In this document: piece after piece, positions 14,971 through 21,297 of the stretch | Layout: every line of letters begins with the position of its first letter | How positions within the stretch are numbered: position 1 is the first letter of the stretch | Virus record (IMG/VR): IMGVR_UViG_3300046777_000623 | Location: 1-38,636 of that record | Direction: 5' to 3' (one strand) | Source of the DNA: a virus | Length of the DNA: 38,636 bases | The notes under the pieces: generated by a model | Told to the model about the DNA's origin: nothing | Seen by the model: the letters and a program-made list of their open reading frames with translations, nothing else | Database searches by the model: none | Program-made: the position numbers and the translations under genes

Positions 14971-15010
14971 TTCCATGCGTTGATTGACGCGGCATTGTGA
15001 GGTGTCGACA

Positions 15011-15100
15011 ATGGACATTTGGCAATTTGTAGATGTGTTTGAACTATATGCAGCTGTTGGGATAATCCTGGTTGCTGCCATTCTATGGAGGCATGAATGA
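15011..15100 (+). CDS. Membrane microprotein (29 aa), first rightward gene
   Basis: This frame reads MDIWQFVDVFELYAAVGIIL followed by VAAILWRHE, a single membrane span with short polar ends. GAGGTG lies seven bases before the ATG, and the stop overlaps the next start (ATGA). The strong RBS and coupling support translation. The role is unknown. Confidence 0.5.
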   Translation: MDIWQFVDVFELYAAVGIILVAAILWRHE

Positions 15101-15270
15101 AATACGAAGAAACGCTAAAGCGACTACAAAAAGAAAGTGAAGAACAGGGCATTTTTAAGCCGCTAAAACTTACCTATCCAACCGAATCACCAAGAGGTCA
15201 ACCAATTGAAAGAAAACACTTCAAAATCCTTGCCAGCAACGTCCCAATCGTCTGGAACAACCAGCTATAA
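15097..15270 (+). CDS. Small charged protein (57 aa), unknown function
   Basis: This 57-residue protein (MKYEETLKRLQKESEEQGIF at the start, KILASNVPIVWNNQL at the end) begins in the stop of the membrane microprotein gene. It is charged and partly helical, and its second half overlaps the next frame. No family is recognised. Confidence 0.5.
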   Translation: MKYEETLKRLQKESEEQGIFKPLKLTYPTESPRGQPIERKHFKILASNVPIVWNNQL

Positions 15271-15376
15271 CTTCAAACTGCAATACTGCAAAGGTTGTAA
15301 ACGATCCAGGTCTGGAAGCCAGTTCGTGAACAGTAACGTTTGCAGGATTTGTCAGCAGCGAGGCGTTACAGTATGA
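15206..15376 (+). CDS. Small zinc-ribbon-like protein, TTG start
   Basis: This frame overlaps the previous gene and continues past it. It starts at TTG 15206 with AAGAGGT about seven bases upstream and encodes 56 residues. The second half, YCKGCKRSRSGSQFVNSNVC, then RICQQRGVTV, has two CxxC pairs (C28/C31 and C46/C49) separated by 14 residues. That is a classic small zinc ribbon. Such proteins occur in early regions of lambdoid-type phages (compare Nin-type proteins), but the exact relation is not established. The stop lies just before the structured RNA at 15381. Confidence 0.6.
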   Translation: MKENTSKSLPATSQSSGTTSYNFKLQYCKGCKRSRSGSQFVNSNVCRICQQRGVTV

Positions 15377-15380
15377 TGTA

Positions 15381-15493
15381 AACGTGCTTGGCGGCACGTT
15401 CGGATAAGCCCTAGACGGGACTCTGCTGGTATCCGCCAGTCCGCCAACTCCGACAATTTAAAGTCGGTGAGAGTCTCGCCTAGGGCTTTTTTT
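15381..15493 (+). ncRNA. Structured RNA with loop pseudoknot, capped by a terminator
   Basis: Between the zinc-ribbon gene and the replication gene, several pairings nest or cross. Hairpin P1 pairs AACGTGC (15381-15387) with GCACGTT (15394-15400). The whole six-base P1 loop TTGGCG (15388-15393) is complementary to CGCCAA (15442-15447), which makes a pseudoknot. A 19-pair closing stem joins 15406-15424 with 15470-15488, with one mismatch and one G-U. It encloses two small hairpins: CTGG/CCAG at 15426-15439 and CCGAC/GTCGG at 15450-15467. Seven T's follow at 15487-15493. No known RNA family is recognised. It may be an attenuator or a stable small RNA. Confidence 0.6.
15406..15493 (+). terminator. 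Terminator-like long stem with T run, before replication gene
   Basis: The arm AAGCCCTAG at 15406-15414 pairs with CTAGGGCTT (15480-15488), and the stem continues inward through GACTCT/AGAGTC. Seven T's close it at 15487-15493. The next gene starts 13 bases later, so read-through or antitermination would be needed for transcription from the upstream promoter. Confidence 0.6.
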
Positions 15494-15505
15494 ATTGGAA
15501 AAGCT

Positions 15506-16159
15506 ATGAACTATTACCAGTTCCACATAGGTGACTACATTAGTCATACGTATCATTTGACTGATGAAGAAGATCTAACGTATCGTAGGATGCTTGATTT
15601 TTACTATCAGTCTGAGCAACCTTTTTCTAGCTTTGATGTTGAAAAAATTGCAAGAAAAATAAAGTGCCATCCTGAGACAGTACAAACTATCCTTGAGGAA
15701 TTTTTTGACCATGACGGCGACGAAAATTGCTGGCACAACAAAAGAGCTGATGCCGAAATAGAAAAGTATCATCTGAAATCAGATAGCGCCCGCAAAGCGA
15801 ATCAGAAGCGGTGGGACTCTGGATCTGATCTGAAATCAGATGCGTTACAGATCCTAACCAATAACCATAAACCAATAACCAATAACCAAGAACATATTGA
15901 TCGATTTAGTTCTTTTTGGAAACACTACCCTCGTAAGGTTGCAAAGCCTAATGCGATGAAAGCATGGGCCAAGCTAAAGCCTGATGATTCCTTAACGGAA
16001 AAAATCATAGCCGCAATAAAACGGCAAAAGCTTTCCGATAGAGATATTCAATTTGTTCCGCATCCTGCAACGTGGCTAAATGCTCGCAGGTGGGAAGATG
16101 AAGAAACCCCACTTACTAAGACTAACGTTGATGTTTTTGCTGGGAGGCGCGTCATATGA
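15506..16159 (+). CDS. YdaU/DUF1376-like replication initiation protein
   Basis: I use ATG 15506 (GGAAAAGCT upstream) rather than an in-frame GTG inside the terminator stem, giving 217 residues. The N-terminus MNYYQFHIGDYISHTYHLTD, then EEDLTYRRMLDFYYQSEQPF, matches the DUF1376 (YdaU) family, which replaces DnaA-like or DnaT-like initiators in phage and prophage replication modules. The C-terminal part (SSFWKHYPRKVAKPNAMKAW ... FVPHPATWLNARRW) is the usual domain of phage replication proteins that recruits helicase. The zinc-finger and helicase genes follow directly. Confidence 0.75.
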   Translation: MNYYQFHIGDYISHTYHLTDEEDLTYRRMLDFYYQSEQPFSSFDVEKIARKIKCHPETVQTILEEFFDHDGDENCWHNKRADAEIEKYHLKSDSARKANQKRWDSGSDLKSDALQILTNNHKPITNNQEHIDRFSSFWKHYPRKVAKPNAMKAWAKLKPDDSLTEKIIAAIKRQKLSDRDIQFVPHPATWLNARRWEDEETPLTKTNVDVFAGRRVI

Positions 16160-16584
16160 TCGGAAATCTTCTCAATCGCCTAGAGAAAGTCAAAGGCAAG
16201 AAAGGCCGTTGGACTGCTTGCTGTCCTGCTCACGGCGACAAAAGCCCGAGCCTGGCTATCACGCAACTTGATGATGGTCGAATCTTGCTAAAGTGCTTTG
16301 CTGGTTGCTCTGCCTACGAAGTGGTTTCAGCCGTAGGCATGGACATGACTGATCTGTTTCCCAAAGAAAATAAGATCGCCTTTAAAGGTGAGCATCAAGG
16401 ATTAAAACCAGTAGCTAGGCCGTTCTACGCAACAGACTTGCTAAAAATTATCCATTTTGAGGCACTTGTAACGTCGCTAGTTGCGTTTGATATATCAGAA
16501 GGTAGGCAAGTATCAGACGCAGACAGAAAACGGCTTAAAACAGCTTTTGAGCGTATCAACGAGGCGGCGGGGTATATCCAATGA
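16156..16584 (+). CDS. Stand-alone CHC2-type primase zinc finger protein
   Basis: The first 70 residues match the zinc-binding domain of DnaG-type primases: RWTACCPAHGDKSPSLAIT (C23, H26), then DGRILLKCFAGCSAYEV (C47, C51). MDMTDLFP completes the typical ending. The remaining 70 residues lack a TOPRIM catalytic domain, so this 142-residue protein is not a complete primase. It could recognise priming sites for the host primase or be a partner of the helicase encoded three genes on. It overlaps the replication gene (ATGA). Confidence 0.75.
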   Translation: MIGNLLNRLEKVKGKKGRWTACCPAHGDKSPSLAITQLDDGRILLKCFAGCSAYEVVSAVGMDMTDLFPKENKIAFKGEHQGLKPVARPFYATDLLKIIHFEALVTSLVAFDISEGRQVSDADRKRLKTAFERINEAAGYIQ

Positions 16585-16844
16585 ACAGAGACCAAATTAT
16601 CCGAATTGCTGATGATGCTGGATTAACAATTTTTGAGGGATCACAAGATCGCATTCTGTTTGATGGGAGCATTGTTGACTCACTAGCTCGTTTTAGTGCG
16701 TTAGCAGCAGCGCATGAACGAGAGGAGTGCGCGAAAGTGTGCGAGGGAAAAATTTGCGCTGGAGATGGTGACTATACCAACGGCGCAAACATGGCGCGCA
16801 GAGAAGATGCCGGAGCTATCCGCGCAAGGGGGCAAGCAAAATGA
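16581..16844 (+). CDS. EREECAKVCE-family small protein, member 1
   Basis: The 87-residue product opens MNRDQIIRIADDAGLTIFEG and carries the family core AAHEREECAKVCEGKICAGD. It ends in GAIRARGQAK. Two other proteins in this window share 'EREECAKVCE ... IRARG' (16841 and 20495). The cysteines and the helical N-terminus suggest a small helical or metal-binding unit, but the function is unknown. Both ends overlap neighbours through ATGA. Confidence 0.55.
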   Translation: MNRDQIIRIADDAGLTIFEGSQDRILFDGSIVDSLARFSALAAAHEREECAKVCEGKICAGDGDYTNGANMARREDAGAIRARGQAK

Positions 16845-17044
16845 TTCTAGCTAAAGAATTTGAAGGCGAGTTGTGGGTAAAAGCGGCAGACCACCACAGA
16901 GAAGTTAAACGCTCAATTGAAGTAGAGCGTGAGGAGTGCGCGAAGGTGTGTGAAGATCACATGGAATGGGGAGAAATAAGCCCAACGATTGCGATTGCTG
17001 CTGGTAATTACGCTGATTTAATTCGTGCTAGGGGCGATAAATGA
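16841..17044 (+). CDS. EREECAKVCE-family small protein, member 2
   Basis: This 67-residue protein has a different N-terminus (MILAKEFEGELWVKAADHHR), followed by VEREECAKVCEDHMEWGE and the ending LIRARGDK. It lies directly after member 1 and is coupled at both ends, so the pair looks like a tandem duplication that has diverged outside the core. Confidence 0.55.
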   Translation: MILAKEFEGELWVKAADHHREVKRSIEVEREECAKVCEDHMEWGEISPTIAIAAGNYADLIRARGDK

Positions 17045-18036
17045 GCATTGAGGCTAGAGCATTAGACCTAGATGCCGCCAGAAAAGCGCGGATTATCAAA
17101 TCAGATTCAATTGACGTAGAGAAATATCTACATGCCAATGACGTAACGATACGAGTTAAGAAAGCTATTGATTGGCTAGAAACGATTAAAGAAAACTATC
17201 TTTCTGACCAAAGCCATCACCAAATTACTTTGCCGTGGACGAAAACGCATAACGGTTTTGCGTATCGTACTGGAGAGGTAACTGTCTATGCTGGTGGTAA
17301 TGGTGGCGGCAAGTCGCTGATTACTGGGCAGATTGCATTAAACCTAGTGAAGCAAGGCCAAACCGTTTGTATCGCTTCGTTTGAGATGAAGCCGGAGCGG
17401 ACGTTAGAACGAATGATGCGCCAGTTTGCCGGTGAGTTTGTTGATTCACCGATGACGCATGACAGGAAAAATTACATTGAGAAACTTGTTGGCAGGATGG
17501 ATAAGTTCCTGTCTGACAAGATGTACATTTACGATCAACAAGGGACGACCTCAGCAGATAAAGTCATTGCAATGGCTAGGTACTGTGCGATTGAGTTGGG
17601 CGTACAGCATATTTTTATCGACTCGCTGATGAAGTGCGTTAAGGGTGAGGATGACTTTAACGGGCAAAAAAGCTTTATTGATGAGCTGACGGCGATTGCT
17701 CGTGACCATAATGTACACATTCATTTAGTCCACCATATCCGCAAGCTGGTGAACGAGGAACAGCAGCCGAACAAGAATGATTTGAAGGGGTCTGGATCTA
17801 TTTCAGACCAAGTGGACAACGTATTTTTGATGTGGCGCAACAAGAAGAAAGAAAACCTGCGGAACATGGGCGAACAGGTAGATGAGTCAATGCCGGATGC
17901 GTACCTAATGTGCGAGAAGCAGCGTAACGGAGAAGCCCAGGAGTGGTATTCACTTTGGTATCACGCCAGCAGCCAGCAGTTTGTCGAGAAACTTGGCGCA
18001 TTACCTCAAGATTTTGATAACGTAGGAAAATTGTGA
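17041..18036 (+). CDS. Replicative DNA helicase, DnaB/RecA fold
   Basis: This 331-residue protein corresponds to the C-terminal ATPase half of DnaB-type helicases. Walker A is AGGNGGGKS (84-92), followed by SFEMKPERTLERMM. Walker B is HIFIDSL (D194). VHHIRK (about 230-235) is the sensor loop, and GSGSISDQVDNVFLMW is the arginine-finger region. The N-terminal primase-interaction domain is short or absent, like other phage helicases of this size. It would unwind DNA at the fork together with the YdaU-like protein and the zinc-finger protein. Confidence 0.85.
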   Translation: MSIEARALDLDAARKARIIKSDSIDVEKYLHANDVTIRVKKAIDWLETIKENYLSDQSHHQITLPWTKTHNGFAYRTGEVTVYAGGNGGGKSLITGQIALNLVKQGQTVCIASFEMKPERTLERMMRQFAGEFVDSPMTHDRKNYIEKLVGRMDKFLSDKMYIYDQQGTTSADKVIAMARYCAIELGVQHIFIDSLMKCVKGEDDFNGQKSFIDELTAIARDHNVHIHLVHHIRKLVNEEQQPNKNDLKGSGSISDQVDNVFLMWRNKKKENLRNMGEQVDESMPDAYLMCEKQRNGEAQEWYSLWYHASSQQFVEKLGALPQDFDNVGKL

Positions 18037-18233
18037 TTGATAGCGAAGAATACCGCCATCAATGCGAAGTCAGATACGTACTTCAATGGCGCACAGCAGA
18101 TCGTAATGTAGCAATCAATTACTTATCTGACGTAAGGCAAAAGCGTGGTGATGCGGCTGCGGATATGTTAGAAGAAGATTGCAAGAATCAATGGGCCGCT
18201 GGAAATCGCGGTGCAAAAGGAGATTGGCGTTGA
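18033..18233 (+). CDS. Conserved small phage protein (GTG start)
   Basis: This 66-residue product starts at GTG inside the helicase stop (GTGA). The sequence CEVRYVLQWRTADRNVAINY, then LSDVRQKRGDAAADMLEEDC, ending GNRGAKGDWR, recurs in replication modules of phages. The function is unknown. It lies directly before the nuclease gene. Confidence 0.6.
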   Translation: MIDSEEYRHQCEVRYVLQWRTADRNVAINYLSDVRQKRGDAAADMLEEDCKNQWAAGNRGAKGDWR

Positions 18234-18514
18234 GAGCATACAAAGTAGATACAAACCAGCGGGAAATCGTACATGGCCTTCGTGAAGCTGGATACACAGT
18301 CCAGCATTTACACAAAGTCGGACAGGGTTGTCCGGATATTTTGGTCGGCGCAAGGAATGGGCTGCGGAAATTTAACTTGTTGCTTGAAATCAAAGATATT
18401 TCTGGAAAACTAACAACTCAGCAAATTGTTTGGCATGGAGATTGGCTAGGACAAGTTGCTGTCGTTCGTAATCTTAAAGAGGCTTTAGAGGCGGTAAAAA
18501 ATGCCATCAAATAA
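18230..18514 (+). CDS. VRR-NUC-type nuclease
   Basis: The start is TTG 18230, supported by AAGGAGA seven bases upstream and the overlap with the preceding stop; the product has 94 residues. It shows the VRR-NUC pattern: VDTNQREIVHGLREAGYTVQ, GCPDILVG (D36), LLLEIKDISGKLTTQQ (E53, K55). The PD...(E)xK set is that of a compact nuclease domain used on branched DNA during phage recombination or resolution. A longer in-frame start upstream overlaps the previous gene too far. Confidence 0.75.
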   Translation: MRAYKVDTNQREIVHGLREAGYTVQHLHKVGQGCPDILVGARNGLRKFNLLLEIKDISGKLTTQQIVWHGDWLGQVAVVRNLKEALEAVKNAIK

Positions 18515-18920
18515 AAAACCGCGCAAACGCAAAACGGTCGTTCGCTCTGGCATTCCTTTGACCATTCGTCACAATGCTGATGAAGAAATATCTCTTCAGC
18601 TTGTACCGCATATGGAACTAACAAAGTTTCGCGAAGGTATCGCAGACGAACAATCCTGGCACACGATAACTGCTCGATTGAACGTAGGTCTGACGGCAGC
18701 TTGGCAAAACGATCTTGAGATGGATGTATTCCGCCGTGGCCTAGATGCTGTTATTAACGTCAGAGAACGGCATAAAAAGTCTGGACGTTGGGCATTGACT
18801 GGCGACGATTATCGGGACATTGGCGAGGCGCTAACAGAAACTGATAACTTGCAGCTATCGCTAACTAGAAAGCAATTTGCAAAATCAATCGAATATGTCT
18901 TTGCAAATGCTGGTATGTGA
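18501..18920 (+). CDS. Conserved phage protein, possible regulator
   Basis: This 139-residue protein opens with a basic patch (PSNKKPRKRKTVVRSG). A conserved helical body follows: RHNADEEISLQLVPHMELTK, DEQSWHTITARLNVG and GDDYRDIGEAL. Proteins with this outline are common in betaproteobacterial phages at this position, where some are thought to be transcription regulators. I cannot show an HTH clearly. Its end contains the -35 box of the promoter that drives the structured RNA downstream. Confidence 0.55.
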   Translation: MPSNKKPRKRKTVVRSGIPLTIRHNADEEISLQLVPHMELTKFREGIADEQSWHTITARLNVGLTAAWQNDLEMDVFRRGLDAVINVRERHKKSGRWALTGDDYRDIGEALTETDNLQLSLTRKQFAKSIEYVFANAGM

Positions 18921-18928
18921 TCTATAAT
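18901..18928 (+). promoter_or_regulatory. Strong sigma70-type promoter for the structured RNA
   Basis: TTGCAA (18901-18906) and a perfect TATAAT (18923-18928) are separated by 16 bases. Transcription would begin near 18935, four to five bases before the first long helix arm. The -35 box lies in the last codons of the preceding gene. Confidence 0.65.
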
Positions 18929-18934
18929 TTTCTT

Positions 18935-19290
18935 GTCTATGTATGCGGCGTAGATAGTCAAACTTAAGCCCTTAAAGCTTTGGTTTTCCTCCCTTAAGTG
19001 GGAACGTGCCGCATACACGGGGAAAGCCAAGACTTTAGGGGCTTTGTCATTTCCGGTACATAGGCCGTACTGATCGCGTTAGCAGTGAGTCCAAGTTCGG
19101 GACTGCCATCAAGAAAACCGAATGCGCTATACGACAGGACGGCGCAGTGAACTTGCTACAGGTATCACATAAACAAGCCAGCTAGGTTGATAACGGGTGG
19201 CCACGATACGGTCGGCTTGGAAGAAGAATGTAGTCGCGAGAGCGAGGCCATAACAGGCTTAAAGAGGTAAATCAACCTCTCGTCCTGTCC
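18935..19290 (+). ncRNA. Large non-coding RNA with two intersecting pseudoknots (novel candidate)
   Basis: This 395-base gap has no credible gene. Helix A pairs 18940-18949 with 19008-19017 (10 perfect pairs, TGTATGCGGC). Helix B pairs 18966-18983 with 19027-19044 (18 positions, 15 Watson-Crick, two G-U, one mismatch). A and B cross, so they form an H-type pseudoknot. Downstream, hairpin TGCGC/GCGCA (19123-19127, 19142-19146) has a 14-base loop. The last nine loop bases, GACAGGACG, pair with CGTCCTGTC at 19281-19289, making a second pseudoknot. Inside that domain lie stem CAAGCC/GGCTTG (19174-19219), a GAGA tetraloop hairpin (19234-19245) and AGAGGT/ACCTCT (19263-19280). AGTCC/GGACT (19088-19104) is a further hairpin. 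The RNA has its own promoter. No tmRNA, RNase P or intron core was recognised. Confidence 0.65.
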
Positions 19291-19315
19291 TATTGTCTAA
19301 TGAAATATTATTGCA

Positions 19316-19648
19316 ATGACAAAACAAATAGACCCGCATGAAGCAATCAACTTCATGATTAAAAACGCAGAAGCCTACGCAAAAGCTAAGGCTAACGTCA
19401 CATACTTGGAAAATTTCAGGAAATCAAAAAAAGCTATCATTTTCCAAAACGCATTGGGAAATACAATCGCAGACAAGGAGAGTTTCGCGTATTCTCATCC
19501 TGACTATCTAGCAGTTCTGGATGGTCTTAAGGAAGCTGTAGAGGAAGCTGAGAGACTTCGTTGGATGTTGGTAGCAGCTCAAGCTCGCATTGACGTGTGG
19601 CGATCACAAGAAGCTTCTAATCGAAATATTGATAGAAATACACAATAG
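19316..19648 (+). CDS. Conserved coiled-coil phage protein (110 aa)
   Basis: This helical protein contains AYAKAKANVTYLENFRKSKK, then FAYSHPDYLAVLDGLKEAVE and EAERLRWMLVAAQARIDVWR. The ending 'LRW.LVAAQARI.VWRSQEA' is conserved among phage proteins of unknown function. It starts about 26 bases after the structured RNA and precedes thyX by two bases. A nucleic-acid or scaffold role is possible but not shown. Confidence 0.55.
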   Translation: MTKQIDPHEAINFMIKNAEAYAKAKANVTYLENFRKSKKAIIFQNALGNTIADKESFAYSHPDYLAVLDGLKEAVEEAERLRWMLVAAQARIDVWRSQEASNRNIDRNTQ

Positions 19649-19650
19649 GG

Positions 19651-20295
19651 ATGAATATGAACGTTAAATTGCAATGGGCTGCACCAGAGATTGACAAGCA
19701 AATCATGTACATGGCAAGGGTATCTAACCCTGCTAACCAAGATAGCGAGAATTCCAAACTTCTTTACTACTGCATGGAACATGGCCACGTTAGCCCGTTT
19801 GAGATGGCTAATGTCTGCCTAGAAATTGAAACAACAAGAGACATTGCGCGGCAGATCCTGCGTCATCGGTCGTTCTCGTTCCAAGAATTTAGCCAGCGGT
19901 ATGCGGACGTTTCACTATTGCCAGAGTGGGAGGCGCGCGAATGCAGGCTTCAGGACACGAAGAATCGTCAAAACAGTATTCCGACAGATGACTCAGATGT
20001 AAACAGTCTTTGGGACACGCTTCAAAGATTTACTGCGGGCACGGCAATAGACGCATACAGGGCAGCCGTTGATTCAGGCATCGCCAAAGAGCAGGCGCGC
20101 GCTTTGCTTCCGGAAGGTCTGACGCCGAGCCGCATGTACATGAATGGCTCAATGCGCAGCTGGATCTTCTATTTGAAGCAGCGGCTTGATCCGTCGACGC
20201 AGAAGGAACACAGGTTGGTTGCAGAGCAAGTTCTCGAAGTATTGCGCCAGGTTGCGCCGATTACTATAGATGCGTTTTTCGGAGATCGCAAATGA
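19651..20295 (+). CDS. thyX: Flavin-dependent thymidylate synthase
   Basis: ThyX makes dTMP from dUMP using methylene-tetrahydrofolate, FAD and NADPH. The diagnostic RHRx7S motif is intact (RHRSFSFQEFS, R71 to S81), followed by QRY. Other family sites are HGHVSPFEMANVCLEIET, AKEQARALLPEGLTPSRMYM and NGSMRSWIFYLKQRLD. The length (214 residues) is normal. Encoding its own synthase supports DNA synthesis during infection in a host that may lack enough dTMP. It overlaps the next gene (ATGA). Confidence 0.92.
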   Translation: MNMNVKLQWAAPEIDKQIMYMARVSNPANQDSENSKLLYYCMEHGHVSPFEMANVCLEIETTRDIARQILRHRSFSFQEFSQRYADVSLLPEWEARECRLQDTKNRQNSIPTDDSDVNSLWDTLQRFTAGTAIDAYRAAVDSGIAKEQARALLPEGLTPSRMYMNGSMRSWIFYLKQRLDPSTQKEHRLVAEQVLEVLRQVAPITIDAFFGDRK

Positions 20296-20498
20296 AACTA
20301 ACACCGTGGTTCTCCGGCGACCATAAGCCGGTGCGGGTTGGGGTTTACCAAAGGCAGTATGTTTGGCCTGAGTATTCTTACTGGGATGGGCTGAAATGGT
20401 GTTATGGCGGCAGCACACCAAAGAAAGCAACTAAAAGCCCTTTGCGTAATTTTTCTTCTTCATTGCAAAACCTACCTTGGCGCGGGGTGATGAAATGA
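20292..20498 (+). CDS. Small conserved phage protein (68 aa)
   Basis: The sequence LTPWFSGDHKPVRVGVYQRQ, then YSYWDGLKWC, is a small aromatic-rich module recurring in phages and usually annotated as hypothetical. It is coupled to thyX upstream and to the third EREECAKVCE-family gene downstream. Confidence 0.55.
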   Translation: MKLTPWFSGDHKPVRVGVYQRQYVWPEYSYWDGLKWCYGGSTPKKATKSPLRNFSSSLQNLPWRGVMK

Positions 20499-20737
20499 AC
20501 AGAGACGATGTTATCCGCATGATGCGGGAAGTAATCGAAGAGCGGGGCGGCTCACGGGTGGACGACGAGGCCGATCTCCTTGCCTACTCAATTCAACTCG
20601 CCGCCCTAGTCGCAGCGCATGAACGCGAGGAATGCGCGAAGGTGTGTGAAGAAGTAGCAAAGCCGTATCAAGTCGCTGGCGCATCTGTAGCTTTGGAATG
20701 TGTCGCAGCTATCCGCGCAAGAGGAGAGATGAAATGA
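20495..20737 (+). CDS. EREECAKVCE-family small protein, member 3
   Basis: I use ATG 20495 (ATGA overlap) rather than an earlier in-frame start, giving 80 residues. It opens MNRDDVIRMMREVIEERGGS, like member 1 (MNRDQIIRIADDA), and has AALVAAHEREECAKVCEEVA with the ending AAIRARGEMK. It therefore shares both ends with member 1, about 3.9 kb away, which suggests duplication or a recurrent module. Confidence 0.6.
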   Translation: MNRDDVIRMMREVIEERGGSRVDDEADLLAYSIQLAALVAAHEREECAKVCEEVAKPYQVAGASVALECVAAIRARGEMK

Positions 20738-21297
20738 TTACCCTAACACGCGAGGAAGCGCAGCAGGCGCTGGATGCGTTGACTAAAGCATATGAAGATT
20801 CCTGTAACTATCAGGACATAAACGGCGACCAAGTTTTTGCTGCCATCGAAACCCTCCGCGCCCGTCTTGCACAGGGTGAGAAAGAACAGGCGCCAGACCA
20901 TGAAAATAGCGAACAATATCGAATGCAGATGACTGCTATATCAACAGCAGCCATCGGCTACTGGAAAGAAGGAGACGATATTCACCCTGCTTACGACACG
21001 GTTGCGTTGCGTGATGTAGCAAAACTTTATGCAAAGTACGATGCGCTTTACAAAAAGCATAAACAACAGGAGCCGGTGGCGTGGATGGATCCAACAGAGT
21101 TCGGCGCTAAAGACGCATTCAACTGGCGAAAAAACGAAATCTATACTGAGCTACTCTACACCGCCCCACCACAGCGAGAATGGGTCGGGCTGACGGATGA
21201 GGAAATAAAGGGCGTTCTTGAAACTACGCACCCAGAAAACAGGTGGACGATAGCCGAACGAATCGAAGCCAATCTGAAGGAGAAGAATTCTGTATAG
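20734..21297 (+). CDS. Hypothetical phage protein with EPVAW...TAPPQREWVGLT module
   Basis: This 187-residue protein starts at the ATGA overlap (20734). It has an N-terminal helix (MITLTREEAQQALDALTKAY) and a C-terminal module (QEPVAWMDP ... LLYTAPPQREWVGLTDEEIK) that occurs as a tail in many phage proteins otherwise unrelated. Its function is not known. Its end carries the RBS for the next gene. Confidence 0.55.
   Translation: MITLTREEAQQALDALTKAYEDSCNYQDINGDQVFAAIETLRARLAQGEKEQAPDHENSEQYRMQMTAISTAAIGYWKEGDDIHPAYDTVALRDVAKLYAKYDALYKKHKQQEPVAWMDPTEFGAKDAFNWRKNEIYTELLYTAPPQREWVGLTDEEIKGVLETTHPENRWTIAERIEANLKEKNSV

Noticed and set aside
18809-19030. 73-codon - strand frame over the structured RNA
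   Set aside because: It runs antisense through the end of the preceding gene and helix arms, has no RBS and no family-like features; the base composition follows the RNA pairing.
19088-19104. tRNA T-arm-like hairpin (5-bp stem, 7-base loop)
   Set aside because: The loop AAGTTCG is not a T-loop sequence and no acceptor, D or anticodon arms can be placed around it.
18935-19290. tmRNA, RNase P RNA or group I/II intron
   Set aside because: No tRNA-like end or tag frame, no conserved RNase P core, no P7-type or domain V motif, and no interrupted gene around it.
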